Assembly: GCA_050485685.1 (NCBI GenBank)
Contig: JBJHBW010000011.1
Span: 29,531 to 93,530, forward strand
Direction: 5' to 3'
DNA: 64,000 nucleotides
Source of the DNA: JBJHBP01 sp050485685
GTDB taxonomy: Bacteria > Pseudomonadota > Gammaproteobacteria > Steroidobacterales > Rariloculaceae
Positions 1-8,639 of the stretch are shown here, in pieces. Position numbers and translations under genes: made by a program. Below the pieces are notes generated by a model, which saw nothing but the letters and a program-made list of their open reading frames with translations, did no database searches and had not been told where the DNA came from. Each line of letters starts with the position of its first letter. Within the stretch, counting starts at the first letter, position 1.

Positions 1-1052
1 ATCACCGAGCCGATCACGAATGCGACGATGCCGCCTATCCCGAGCGCACCGAAACTGGGCACCAGAAATTCGGCGATCATCAGTATGACGGCGAGCAGAA
101 TCAGCGCGAGTCCCGCATAGTTCACCGGCAGCAGCTGCAGCGCGTACAGCGCCAGCAGCAGGGAAATGGCACCGACCACGCCCGGCACGATCGCGCCCGG
201 GTTATAGCCCTCGAATATCAGCCCGTAGATGCCGAGCAGCATCAGCATGTAGGCAACCGTGGGATTCGTGATGACGGCCAGCAGCCGGGTGCGCCAGTCG
301 GGCTCCACACGGTCGTACATCAGCCCGGCGGTTGCCAGCGTGATCTCGCGACCGTCTATCGTCACGGTGCGACCGTCCAGCTGAGCGAGCAGATCCGACA
401 GATCGTTCGCAATGAGATCGATGACCTGCATCTCAAGGGCCGCACGGGCACTGAGGCTTGCGCCGGTGCGCACTGCACTTTCGGCCCAGTCGGCGTTGCG
501 GCCGCGCTGTTCGGCGAGGCTGCGTATATAGGCCACGGCGTCTTCCACGGCCTTGCGCTCGGATGCGCTCATGGAGTCGCCGGAACGTCGTTCCGCACCT
601 TCCTCGCCATCGGCTTCGTCGTCACCTTCATCGGCCGTGCCCGAACCGCCGATCGCAACTGGTGTGGCGGCGCCGAGATTGGTGGCTGGTGCCATCGCGG
701 CAATGTGACTGGCGTAAAGAATGTATGTGCCGGCGCTGGCGGCGCGCGCACCCTGCGGGTGCACAAACGTGGCGACCGGAACCGGCGAGTTCAGAATGGT
801 GCGAATGATTTCGCGCATCGATGAATCAAGCCCGCCGGGCGTGTCCATCGCGATCACGACCAGCGGGGCGTTCCTGTCGGCGGCGCCCTCTATGCCGCGT
901 CGCAGGTAGCTGCTGGTGGCCGGGCCTATCGCATCGTCCAGCGTGAGCAGCGTCACCCCGGCGGCGTTTCGACCGGTGTTCTCCTGGGCGCTGAGCAGGG
1001 CGCTGAGGCCCATCGCCAGCAAGGCGAGCGGCAGCAGGTGTCGGTAACGCAT
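1..1052 (-). CDS. NfeD-family membrane-bound serine protease, partial at window edge
   Basis: About 350 N-terminal residues of an NfeD (ClpP-class) membrane protease are visible; the C-terminus lies beyond position 1. Residues 1-22 are a signal peptide (MRYRHLLPLALLAMGL). A ClpP-like domain follows, with DTPGG at residues 70-74, the likely nucleophile Ser106 in AASAGTY and the likely general base Lys167 in SERKAVE. The last 100 visible residues are hydrophobic membrane segments. Residues about 133-160 are a Gly/Asp/Glu-rich acidic insertion between the two catalytic residues, longer than I expect for the family. Family members cut stomatin-type membrane partners; no partner is visible here. 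An in-frame ATG at 1067 is an alternative start, and neither start has a clear Shine-Dalgarno. The gene is divergent from the DAHP synthase. Confidence 0.85.
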   Translation of the reverse strand, partial: MRYRHLLPLALLAMGLSALLSAQENTGRNAAGVTLLTLDDAIGPATSSYLRRGIEGAADRNAPLVVIAMDTPGGLDSSMREIIRTILNSPVPVATFVHPQGARAASAGTYILYASHIAAMAPATNLGAATPVAIGGSGTADEGDDEADGEEGAERRSGDSMSASERKAVEDAVAYIRSLAEQRGRNADWAESAVRTGASLSARAALEMQVIDLIANDLSDLLAQLDGRTVTIDGREITLATAGLMYDRVEPDWRTRLLAVITNPTVAYMLMLLGIYGLIFEGYNPGAIVPGVVGAISLLLALYALQLLPVNYAGLALILLAVILMIAEFLVPSFGALGIGGIVAFVIGSV

Positions 1053-1144
1053 GCGTGGCTTCTGCATCACATGATCGATGATAACAGCAAATCGTCTGCT
1101 CCCAGCATCGGATCGGCGGACCTGGCCGGGGGTCAACGCGCCGT

Positions 1145-1172
1145 TTGCGCGGCTTGCGCGCGCCGGTATAGT
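1145..1172 (+). promoter_or_regulatory. Candidate promoter giving a leaderless DAHP synthase mRNA
   Basis: A TATAGT -10 box lies at 1167-1172, with TTGCGC 16 bp upstream at 1145-1150. The A of the ATG at 1180 is 8 bases after the -10 box, which is where transcription would normally start. No Shine-Dalgarno lies before this ATG. The mRNA may therefore begin at or next to its start codon. Confidence 0.4.
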
Positions 1173-1179
1173 GCCCGGC

Positions 1180-2622
1180 ATGACAACATCGAATTCTCAC
1201 GGTCCGGCAGGCGGGCAGTCAGACAGTCCGGCAAAGTTCGGGACGACTATCGAGGGTCCGGCATCGAACCCTCCAACCGGCGACTGGAACCCGGCCAGCT
1301 GGAAATCCCGTCCGGCCGCACAGCAGCCGACGTATGAAGACCCGCAGCGCCTGGCTGGCGTACTTGCAGAGCTCAGCCGACTGCCGCCTATCGTGACCAG
1401 CTGGGAAGTGGAACGGCTGCGTGAGCAGCTGGCGCGTGCCCAGCAGGGCGATGCCTTCCTGCTGCAGGGTGGCGACTGTGCCGAAAGCTTCGACGAATGC
1501 ACCTCGGAAAACATCGTGCAGAAGCTCAAGGTGCTGTTGCAGATGTCCCTCGTGCTGGTCACGGGTCTGAAAAAGCCCGTGATCCGCGTCGGCCGTATGG
1601 CAGGTCAATATGCCAAACCGCGAAGTGCGGACATGGAAAGCCGCGATGGCCTGTCGCTGCCGAGCTACCGCGGCGATCTGATCAACCGTTCGGCCTTCAC
1701 GGCCGATGACAGGGTCGCGCAACCGGAGCTGATGTTGCGCGCCTATGCACGCGCGGGCCTGACATTGAACTTCGTTCGTTCCCTGATCGATGGCGGGTTT
1801 GCCGATCTGCACCATCCCGAGTACTGGGATCTTGATTTCGTCGGCGAATCGGAACTGGCGGCCGAGTATCGTGAGCTGGTGAAATCGGTGTCGGACGGCC
1901 TGAAGTTCTTCGAGACCATCACCGGTGAGCCGCTGCATCACACCCGACGTGTCGAGTTCTACACCTCGCATGAAGGTCTGCATCTGCCTTACGAACAGGC
2001 ACAGACGCGTTTTCTGCCCCATCGCGGGCGATGGTACAACCTGACCGCGCATCTGCCGTGGATAGGCATGCGCACCGCAGATCTGGACGGCGCGCACGTG
2101 GAGTACTTCCGGGGCATCGCCAATCCGATCGCTGTGAAGGTCGGCGCGGCGTTCAGTGACGAGCATCTGCAGGCTCTGGTGCGTACCCTGAATCCTGAGA
2201 ACATTCCCGGCCGACTCACGCTGATTACACGATTCGGAGCTGCCGGTATAGACAAGCACCTGCCGCGCGTGATCCGTGCGGTCGTCGCAACCGGATCACC
2301 CGTGCTGTGGGTTTGTGATCCCATGCACGGCAATACCGAGACGACGGCACACGGCTTCAAGACGCGACGTTTCGAGAACATTGTCTCGGAACTTGAAGCG
2401 GCATTCCGTATTCATCGTGAACAGGGAAGCTATCTCGGTGGCGTGCATCTGGAGGTCAGCGGTGACAATGTCACGGAGTGTCTGGGTGGCGCGCGCAGAC
2501 TGGTTGAGTCCGATCTGGGTCGAGCCTACCGGTCCTGTGTGGATCCGCGGCTGAACTACGAGCAGGCAATGGAAATCGCCATGTTCATCGCCGGTCGTCT
2601 GCAGGCCAGCGATCTGGTCTGA
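1180..2622 (+). CDS. Class II 3-deoxy-7-phosphoheptulonate (DAHP) synthase
   Basis: Cytosolic enzyme joining phosphoenolpyruvate and erythrose 4-phosphate, the first step of the shikimate pathway to aromatic amino acids. The 480-residue length fits the plant-like class II family (about 450). Visible family signatures are WNPASWKSRPA near the N-terminus, GGDCAESFDE at about residue 97, RVGRMAGQYAKPRS at about 136, and CDPMHGNT and GGVHLEVSG in the C-terminal half. The frame is open further upstream to 1078, but the first 35 codons of that version do not resemble the family, and a promoter-like -10 box sits just before 1180. The downstream glycosylase begins 15 bp after the stop and may be cotranscribed. 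Confidence 0.93.
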   Translation: MTTSNSHGPAGGQSDSPAKFGTTIEGPASNPPTGDWNPASWKSRPAAQQPTYEDPQRLAGVLAELSRLPPIVTSWEVERLREQLARAQQGDAFLLQGGDCAESFDECTSENIVQKLKVLLQMSLVLVTGLKKPVIRVGRMAGQYAKPRSADMESRDGLSLPSYRGDLINRSAFTADDRVAQPELMLRAYARAGLTLNFVRSLIDGGFADLHHPEYWDLDFVGESELAAEYRELVKSVSDGLKFFETITGEPLHHTRRVEFYTSHEGLHLPYEQAQTRFLPHRGRWYNLTAHLPWIGMRTADLDGAHVEYFRGIANPIAVKVGAAFSDEHLQALVRTLNPENIPGRLTLITRFGAAGIDKHLPRVIRAVVATGSPVLWVCDPMHGNTETTAHGFKTRRFENIVSELEAAFRIHREQGSYLGGVHLEVSGDNVTECLGGARRLVESDLGRAYRSCVDPRLNYEQAMEIAMFIAGRLQASDLV

Positions 2623-2637
2623 AGTTCGGGTGCGGTC

Positions 2638-3282
2638 ATGAGCTTTCCCGGCAGCTGGTTCGATCCGGACTGCGTGCAGTGTCCGCGTCTGGCGGGTCAT
2701 CTGGCGGAGATGCGTTCGCGGTACACGGAATATCACAATGCGCCGGTGGCGCCCTTCGGGGACGCGCGCGCGCAGCTGCTGATCGTCGGCCTTGCACCCG
2801 GGGCGCATGGCGCGAACGCGACCGGTCGCCCTTTTACGGGAGATCACGCCGGCATACTGCTGTATCGCACCCTTTACGAGCTGGGCCTCGCCACGCAGCC
2901 GGAAGCCAGGTCGGTGGACGACGGACTGCAGCTGATCGGTTGCCGAATCAGCAACGCGGTGAAATGCCTGCCGCCGGCGAACAAGCCGACCACGGCAGAG
3001 GTCGACCGCTGCAATACCTATCTGGACGCCGAACTGAATGCTCTGCCGGACGGGGCGGTGGTGCTTGCGCTGGGCGCCATTGCCCACCGCGCCGTGTTGC
3101 GTGCGCTGGGACTCAAGCTGTCGGCGGCCCGTTTCGCTCATGCGGCAGAACACGCGCTGCCTCGTGCCCGTACGATGGTGGACTCCTATCACTGCAGTCG
3201 CTACAACACACAGACCAGGCGACTGACTGATGAGATGTTTGCCGCCGTGGTCGGGCGTGCGAAGCGGCTTGCAGGGCTTTGA
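2638..3282 (+). CDS. Uracil-DNA glycosylase, family 5 (UdgB-type)
   Basis: Base-excision repair enzyme removing uracil and some other deaminated bases from DNA. At 214 residues it has the family length. Motif A is GLAPGAHGANATGRPFTGD (residues 51-69), where family 5 has Ala/Gly in place of the usual catalytic acid. The second active-site motif near residue 182 is SYHCSRYNTQTRRL, typical of family 5. Cys12, Cys15, Cys110 and Cys125 have the C-x2-C ... C-x14-C spacing of the [4Fe-4S] ligands in families 4 and 5. The gene lies directly ahead of uvrC, making a small DNA-repair group. Confidence 0.88.
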   Translation: MSFPGSWFDPDCVQCPRLAGHLAEMRSRYTEYHNAPVAPFGDARAQLLIVGLAPGAHGANATGRPFTGDHAGILLYRTLYELGLATQPEARSVDDGLQLIGCRISNAVKCLPPANKPTTAEVDRCNTYLDAELNALPDGAVVLALGAIAHRAVLRALGLKLSAARFAHAAEHALPRARTMVDSYHCSRYNTQTRRLTDEMFAAVVGRAKRLAGL

Positions 3283-3316
3283 TGCCGGCGTGAGTGCAGT
3301 GACAGGTGATACCGCC

Positions 3317-5185
3317 ATGGAAAAGTCCGTTGACAGACCAGGTGGTGACAGCAGCGCGTCCGATGAATTCGATGCGGCGGATTTCGTACGCCATCTGACA
3401 CCCAGGCCGGGTGTCTACACGATGATGGATCAGGCAGGTCGCGTGATCTATGTCGGCAAGGCGCGCAACCTGAAGCGCCGCGTAGGCAGTTACTTTCAGG
3501 GTCGTGCGCTGGATGCCAAGACCATTGCGCTGCTGCGCCAGGTGCGCGATCTGCAGGTGACGGTCACGCGCACCGAGACTGAAGCGCTGATTCTCGAGTA
3601 CAACCTGATCAAGCAGCACAAGCCGCGCTTCAACGTGTTGCTGCGCGATGACAAGAGCTATCCGTATATCCGCCTGACCACCAGCCACGAGTTTCCGCGG
3701 CTGACGTTCTATCGCGGCCCGCGAACACGCGAGGACCGTCTGTTCGGTCCTTACCCGAATGCCGGCTCGGTGCGCGAGACGCTGAATCAGCTGCACAAGC
3801 TGTTCCGATTGCGCCAATGCGAGGACAGCTACTTCGCCAACCGTACGCGACCGTGTCTGCAGTATCAGCTCGAGCGTTGCACCGCGCCCTGCACGGGACT
3901 GATCTCCCGTGAGGATTACGCACGTGATGTGGACAATGCGGTGCTGTTCCTGCAGGGCGATGAGGATGCGGTGACTGCCAGTCTCGCGCAGCGTATGGAA
4001 TCCGCCGCCGCGCGGCTGGATTTCGAGCGGGCGGCGCAGTATCGCGATCAGCTTGCCCGGCTGCGTCAGGTTCAGACGCAGCAGCTGATGACCAGCGACA
4101 GGGGTGAATTCGATGTCATCGGCGTGGTCGGAGAACGCGGTGTCTACTGCGTTTCGGTCATGTATTTTCGCGGCGGTCGCTCGCTGGGCAGTCGGTCGTT
4201 CTTTCCGGCCACGACCGAAGGATCGGATGAAGCCGAAGTGCTGCGCGCTTTCCTTCTGCAGTACTACGGCGGCCGCGAAGCGCCACCCGAGATCCTGGTC
4301 AGTGGCGAAGTGGCTGACGCTGAAGCAATCGCCGGTATGCTCGGTGAAAAAGCCGGGCGCCGTGTCCAGGTGCGCTGGCGTGTGCGCGGCGACAGGGCGC
4401 GCTGGGTCGATCTCGCCCTCACCAACGCCCGCCATGGTGCCGAACAGCGGCAGCTGTCGGGAGCGACCATGACCGCGCAGCTGGCCGCGCTGGCTGAAGC
4501 ACTGGATCTGGACGAGGCACCAGGCAGACTGGAGTGTTTCGATGTCAGCCACACGGGCGGTGAGTCCACCGTGGCCTCGTGCGTGGTGTTCGGGCCTGAA
4601 GGTGCGCGCAGGTCGTCATATCGCCGCTTCAACGTGACGGGCGTGGAGGCGGGGGATGACTATGGCGCGCTGCGGCAGGCGTTGATGCGTCGCTATGCGC
4701 GCCATCAGGGCGTCGCGGAGGAGTCGACCGCCGGTGCTCTGCCCGACCTGCTGATCATTGACGGCGGGCGGGGGCAACTGGCTGAAGCGGTGCGCGTGCT
4801 GGACGAACTTGGGCTTGCTCTGCCGGTGGTTGGCGTGGCCAAGGGCAGTGCGCGCAAACCGGGCATGGAGCGGCTGTTTCTGCCCGGCCGGCGCGAGCCG
4901 CTGCGTCTGCCGGCGAATTCACCGGCGCTGCATCTGATCCAGCAGATCCGTGACGAAGCGCATCGCTTTGCGATAGCCGGGCATCGTGCCCAGCGGGGCA
5001 AGCGGCGTTCGCGCTCGCCGTTGGAAGACATACCCGGGCTGGGACCGAAACGTCGCAGGGCGCTGCTGACCCGCTTCGGGGGGCTGCAGGCGCTGTCACG
5101 GGCAGGCGTCGATGAACTTGCGGAAGTGAAGGGAATCTCGCGCAAGCTGGCCGAAGCGATATATGAACACTTTCATTCCAACTGA
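3317..5185 (+). CDS. uvrC: Excinuclease ABC subunit C
   Basis: Nuclease of UvrABC nucleotide excision repair, making the cuts on both sides of the lesion. At 622 residues it has full length. A GIY-YIG domain for the 3' incision covers about residues 25-110 (PGVYTMMD ... IYVGKARNLKRRVGSYF). A UVR motif (ARLDFERAAQYRDQL) binds UvrB. The RNase H-like domain carries FDVSHTGGE and LLIIDGGRGQ for the 5' incision, and a helix-hairpin-helix pair closes the protein (IPGLGPKRRRALL, VKGISRKLAEAI). The ATG at 3317 is chosen because AGGTGAT lies 7 bases upstream; the longer frame from 3230 would overlap the glycosylase gene. pgsA follows after 32 bp, the usual gammaproteobacterial order. Confidence 0.97.
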   Translation: MEKSVDRPGGDSSASDEFDAADFVRHLTPRPGVYTMMDQAGRVIYVGKARNLKRRVGSYFQGRALDAKTIALLRQVRDLQVTVTRTETEALILEYNLIKQHKPRFNVLLRDDKSYPYIRLTTSHEFPRLTFYRGPRTREDRLFGPYPNAGSVRETLNQLHKLFRLRQCEDSYFANRTRPCLQYQLERCTAPCTGLISREDYARDVDNAVLFLQGDEDAVTASLAQRMESAAARLDFERAAQYRDQLARLRQVQTQQLMTSDRGEFDVIGVVGERGVYCVSVMYFRGGRSLGSRSFFPATTEGSDEAEVLRAFLLQYYGGREAPPEILVSGEVADAEAIAGMLGEKAGRRVQVRWRVRGDRARWVDLALTNARHGAEQRQLSGATMTAQLAALAEALDLDEAPGRLECFDVSHTGGESTVASCVVFGPEGARRSSYRRFNVTGVEAGDDYGALRQALMRRYARHQGVAEESTAGALPDLLIIDGGRGQLAEAVRVLDELGLALPVVGVAKGSARKPGMERLFLPGRREPLRLPANSPALHLIQQIRDEAHRFAIAGHRAQRGKRRSRSPLEDIPGLGPKRRRALLTRFGGLQALSRAGVDELAEVKGISRKLAEAIYEHFHSN

Positions 5186-5217
5186 ATGCGTTGTAAAACG
5201 GCCAGCCGGAGATCCAA

Positions 5218-5784
5218 TTGGTTTTTAATCTTCCAAATACGCTGACCTGGTTTCGCATTCTTGCGATTCCGCTGGTCGTGGTCGTCTTTTATCTGCCGGT
5301 ACCATGGGCGCGACCGGCGGCGGCGATCCTGTTTGCGCTGGCTGGCGTCACCGACTGGCTGGACGGCTATCTGGCGCGGCGCCTGGGCCAGACGTCCAGC
5401 TTCGGGGCGTTTCTGGATCCGGTTGCCGACAAGCTGATGGTCTCGACCGCGCTGGTGATCCTTGTGCAGGCCGATCCTTCGCTGCTGATGGCGGCGTTGG
5501 CGGCCGTGATCATAGGCCGGGAGATCACCGTCTCGGCACTCCGGGAGTGGATGTCACAGCTCGGTGAGGCCGCACGTGCGCATGTCGCCGTGACGTTTTT
5601 CGGTAAGTGGAAGACCACAGCGCAGATCGTCGGTATCGCCATGCTCTTGTATCACCAGCCGATTCTCGGACTGCCTGTGTATCAGACCGGCCTTGTGCTG
5701 CTGGTGGTGGCCGCCGTCCTGACGATCTGGTCCATGCTCGATTATCTGCGTGCCGCGTGGCCGACCCTGTCGGGCCGGCGCTGA
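5218..5784 (+). CDS. pgsA: CDP-diacylglycerol--glycerol-3-phosphate 3-phosphatidyltransferase
   Basis: Inner-membrane enzyme making phosphatidylglycerol phosphate, the first committed step to phosphatidylglycerol and cardiolipin. The CDP-alcohol phosphotransferase signature is complete: Asp46, Asp49-Gly50, Ala53-Arg54, Gly63, Asp67 and Asp71. Several membrane helices are present and the 188-residue length is standard. Translation appears to start at a TTG: GGAGAT lies 5 bases upstream, and the sequence MVFNLPNTLTWFRI matches the usual PgsA N-terminus. A hairpin at 5795-5824 may end the uvrC-pgsA transcript. Confidence 0.96.
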   Translation: MVFNLPNTLTWFRILAIPLVVVVFYLPVPWARPAAAILFALAGVTDWLDGYLARRLGQTSSFGAFLDPVADKLMVSTALVILVQADPSLLMAALAAVIIGREITVSALREWMSQLGEAARAHVAVTFFGKWKTTAQIVGIAMLLYHQPILGLPVYQTGLVLLVVAAVLTIWSMLDYLRAAWPTLSGRR

Positions 5785-5794
5785 GGCAGGCAGA

Positions 5795-5824
5795 CCGGTC
5801 CGCCGCCGGCAGGCAGCGGACCGG
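5795..5824. terminator. GC-rich hairpin between convergent pgsA and the hydrolase gene
   Basis: A perfect 9-bp stem (CCGGTCCGC at 5795-5803 with GCGGACCGG at 5816-5824) and a 12-base loop lie between two convergent genes. There is no T-run on either strand, so this would be a non-canonical bidirectional terminator at best. Confidence 0.45.
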
Positions 5825-5891
5825 GCAGGGCCAAGGCGTACTCAGCTCCTGACTGTTTCGGGATCACTGAAGGTATCCGCGATCGGCGCTT

Positions 5892-7370
5892 TCAGTCGAT
5901 GCGTCCCAGTGAACGCAGCACGTCCTCGCGTGTGATCGGACGATCCGGGTTCGGAGCATGCACCGAAATCAGGGTCTGCCAGTTCAGGTTCAGCCTTTCC
6001 ATGTTGTCCGCGAATACCATGGTGCCGACGACCGGCGGATCGGGTACCGGATCGTTTGCCGGCGGCAGGTTGAACATGTCGGCATAGGCGACGATGCCAT
6101 GCGCCGGCACGTAGGCGACCAGCATGCCGTCGGCATGCGGCAGCCCCTGGATATGGTGGATCTCCACAGTCTGGATGCCATCGGTGAATAACCGGAAGTC
6201 GCCCATGCCCTCGATGATCGGCCGCCGGCCCGACCGGGTGATCGCATCCGGCGCCAGTGTGCGAGGCGCATTCAGTGCGCGTTCGAAGAACTTCACGTTG
6301 ACGTCGTGGGTAACGATGATCGCGCCCTCAGCGACCACCGCCGGCAGTCCGCCGGTGTGATCGAAGTGATGATGCGACAGCACGGCATAGCGAATCGGCT
6401 TGCCCGGAATCGCTTCTTTCGCCGCCGCCATCAGCGCCGCGGAACGTTCTTCGTTCTGGCCGGCCGGCTCGAACAGCAGGATGTGGTCGTTGAACTCCAC
6501 GGCCAGGGCCACATAGCCGCCGGTGATGCGGTAGACGCCATCGGCCAGCCTTTCGGCCTGATAGTTGAGCGCCGGCGCGCCACCGGGTCCGCCGCCGCCA
6601 AAGCCCGGCCCACCCTGCGGCGCGGGTTCAGGAAACAGGGAGTCGGGCAGGTATTCCGGATTGGCGCGTGCCGCCAGGATCTCGGCTTCGAAAACGGGCC
6701 AGCCGGCGCGGTTCTGCAGCATGGTGGTCGGATATTTCAGCCCGAAGACATCGCGGTAATTCGTATACACGGCTTCAACGTGCATATCGCCGAAAATCGG
6801 GTTCTCCACCCAGGTTTCCACGCGGTCAACCAGATAGGTGTCCTGGTTGATATAGCCGACGACGGTATACGGAATGCCCGACGGCGCCTGCTGCGGCGTG
6901 TTCCACGTCAGAACGTAGTAGTGCTGGCCATCAAGGGAGCGTGACTGCACGGTCGCGCCGTTGTGCGCAGCGCCCTTAAGGAAGCCCCACGGAGTGGTCC
7001 AGATCTCCAGCTGCTGGGCCCAGGCGTTGTTGGCCGGCGAGATGTTCTGGCGGAACTGCCCGGTCGTGGCCGGGCCGCCCAGCACGGAGACCTGGTAGGT
7101 CTGTGCCGACGCACGCGAGGAAGGTTCCGTGAAGTTTATGTAGCGGCGGTAGTCGTTCAGATTGGTGCGCGGCCACGGCCCTTCGGCGTTGTTGTTCTGA
7201 CCGACGGTGGCGTTGGCCGCCAGACCGTAGAACAGGATGGAATCCAGCGTATCCACGCCCATCACGCGCTTGGACTCGGCGATGATGTTCTCTGCAGTAT
7301 CGGAATAGGCCGTTTGGACGAGCAGCGCCGTCGCGGCGATTGCGCACCAGACGATGCGTCTGTAGGTCAT
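5892..7370 (-). CDS. Secreted metallo-beta-lactamase-fold hydrolase
   Basis: A 492-residue exported protein (signal peptide residues 1-23, ending TAYS) with two parts. Residues 24-250 form a beta-rich region of unknown role. After a Gly/Pro-rich linker (about 250-265) comes a metallo-beta-lactamase-fold domain. Metal ligands are visible: HHHFDH at 333-338, a later His in GLPHADG and an Asp in AYADMF. Family members hydrolyse esters, lactones, thioesters or beta-lactams; the substrate here is unknown. A second protein with the same plan is encoded at 38355-39980. The gene sits between pgsA and tRNA-Gly, which are adjacent in E. coli, so it is probably a later insertion. Confidence 0.8.
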   Translation of the reverse strand: MTYRRIVWCAIAATALLVQTAYSDTAENIIAESKRVMGVDTLDSILFYGLAANATVGQNNNAEGPWPRTNLNDYRRYINFTEPSSRASAQTYQVSVLGGPATTGQFRQNISPANNAWAQQLEIWTTPWGFLKGAAHNGATVQSRSLDGQHYYVLTWNTPQQAPSGIPYTVVGYINQDTYLVDRVETWVENPIFGDMHVEAVYTNYRDVFGLKYPTTMLQNRAGWPVFEAEILAARANPEYLPDSLFPEPAPQGGPGFGGGGPGGAPALNYQAERLADGVYRITGGYVALAVEFNDHILLFEPAGQNEERSAALMAAAKEAIPGKPIRYAVLSHHHFDHTGGLPAVVAEGAIIVTHDVNVKFFERALNAPRTLAPDAITRSGRRPIIEGMGDFRLFTDGIQTVEIHHIQGLPHADGMLVAYVPAHGIVAYADMFNLPPANDPVPDPPVVGTMVFADNMERLNLNWQTLISVHAPNPDRPITREDVLRSLGRID

Positions 7371-7528
7371 CTCAGTACCCCCTGCGAGTATTCAGGTTCC
7401 GGTCGGTTCCGGCATCTGAAGCAGACCCGGCAAGGGTCGGCAGGGCGCCATACCGACGTTGTTATCAAGCCGCTATTATGACGACTGGCCCGAAGCTGTC
7501 CATTGCCGTTCCGGCGCAGGAGGGGATG

Positions 7529-8305
7529 ATGAGGAGTCTGGCGACGTTTCGAGTCGTTTCTGGTGTGCCACGACGGCTGTCGCGCCGCATCGCGGCAACG
7601 CTCGCCGTGTTCGCGGTGTTGCTGACGGGTACCAATGACGGTCTGGCGCCGGCGCATGCACAGGCCACAGACGAGCCGCTGCGCATAGGCATCATTGGCA
7701 CCGGCCGCATTGGCGGTGCGCTGGCCCGGTACTGGGCTGAAGCGGGGCATGAGCTGGTGATTTCATCCCGCAATCCGCAGGATCTCGTGGATCTGGCCGA
7801 AGAGCTGGGTGACCGCGTTCGTGCAGGGACGCCACGCGAAGCGGCAGCTTTCGGTGACGTGGTGCTGGTGTCCGTGCCTTACGGGGCCGTCCCTCAGATC
7901 GGTGAAGATTACGCCGACGAACTTGCCGGCAAGATCGTGCTGGATACCAGCAACCCCATCGCCGGCCGCGACGGAGATCGTGTCGAGGAATGGCAGGCGA
8001 TGGGCGCCGGAATGGCCACGCAGATGTTGCTGCCTGGAACACGGGTGGTGCGAGCGTTCAACTGCATTCCGGCCGCGACGCTTGCGAACGAGGCCAATCG
8101 AAGTCCGGAACGTTTTGCGATTCCGCTGGGTGGCGATGATGCCGAAGCACTGGCGATGGCCGAGCGTCTGGTGCGCGATGCCGGATTCGATCCGGTGGTG
8201 ATCGGTTCGCTGCAGCGCTCCCGGGTGTTCGATCTCGGCCAGCCGCTGGCCAGTGGTTCAATGACGGCGGCGGAGATGCGTGCTGCGGCAGCGGAGCTGC
8301 CATGA
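7529..8305 (+). CDS. Exported NADP-dependent F420-reductase-like dinucleotide-binding protein
   Basis: The protein carries a Rossmann motif, IGIIGTGRIGGALARYW, at the start of its mature part, followed by SSRNPQDLVDLAEELGD and LDTSNPIAGRDG. This is the NPD/F420-reductase-like NAD(P)-binding family. Unusually, it has an N-terminal signal-like segment (about residues 18-46, ending PAHAQA), which predicts export. The second ATG of the ATGATG pair (7529) is preferred because AGGAGG lies 5 bases upstream. If the protein is exported, the cofactor would have to be acquired before export, as in Tat substrates; RRLSRR precedes the hydrophobic stretch. The family is clear, the substrate unknown. tRNA-Gly follows. 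Confidence 0.75.
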   Translation: MRSLATFRVVSGVPRRLSRRIAATLAVFAVLLTGTNDGLAPAHAQATDEPLRIGIIGTGRIGGALARYWAEAGHELVISSRNPQDLVDLAEELGDRVRAGTPREAAAFGDVVLVSVPYGAVPQIGEDYADELAGKIVLDTSNPIAGRDGDRVEEWQAMGAGMATQMLLPGTRVVRAFNCIPAATLANEANRSPERFAIPLGGDDAEALAMAERLVRDAGFDPVVIGSLQRSRVFDLGQPLASGSMTAAEMRAAAAELP

Positions 8306-8384
8306 CGCGGTGGAATCCCAGGGCCACGATGTGCGATTCAGGGCTGTACGAATCCGACAGACTGCTCTAGAATCACGGCCCCGA

Positions 8385-8460
8385 GCGGGAATAGCTCAGT
8401 TGGTAGAGCGCAACCTTGCCAAGGTTGAGGTCGCGAGTTCGAGCCTCGTTTCCCGCTCCA
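8385..8460 (+). tRNA. tRNA-Gly (GCC anticodon)
   Basis: A complete 76-base cloverleaf with encoded CCA. The acceptor strands GCGGGAA and TTCCCGC pair, the D arm holds GCTCAGTTGGTAGAGC, the anticodon arm is CAACC-TTGCCAA-GGTTG with GCC in the loop, and the T arm contains GTTCGAG. A TAGAAT box at 8368-8373 is a plausible -10, with only a weak -35 (TGTACG, 8345-8350). In E. coli glyW lies directly behind uvrC-pgsA and is followed by cysT and leuZ. The other two tRNAs are absent here and toxin-antitoxin genes follow. Confidence 0.98.
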
Positions 8461-8503
8461 ATTTTCCCTTCTATTCAATAAGTTACGCGATCCACCGGTT
8501 TTT

Positions 8504-8536
8504 CGTCAGGAAATTCTCAGGGAATATTTCCTGACG
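8504..8536. terminator. Stem-loop downstream of tRNA-Gly
   Basis: A perfect 11-bp stem (CGTCAGGAAAT at 8504-8514 with ATTTCCTGACG at 8526-8536) and an 11-base loop. It lies 44 bases behind the tRNA and before the end of ccdB. No strong T-run follows on either strand. It could end tRNA or ccdB transcripts, or mark the edge of inserted DNA. Confidence 0.4.
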
Positions 8537-8639
8537 GTTTGAGAGCGAGGTCGGTCGGTACACGGCACGTTCTTCCCTGACGCCATCAGGAGTTTCGCGC
8601 TCGTCGGTCGCAGATGCGTTGAAGGGCAGCACACAGGAC

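Noticed and set aside
3113..4552. 479-codon open frame on the minus strand
   Set aside because: It is antisense to uvrC and has no recognisable domain.
8385..8460. Possible phage or island attachment duplication of the tRNA-Gly 3' end
   Set aside because: I found no second copy of the tRNA end and no integrase within the window.
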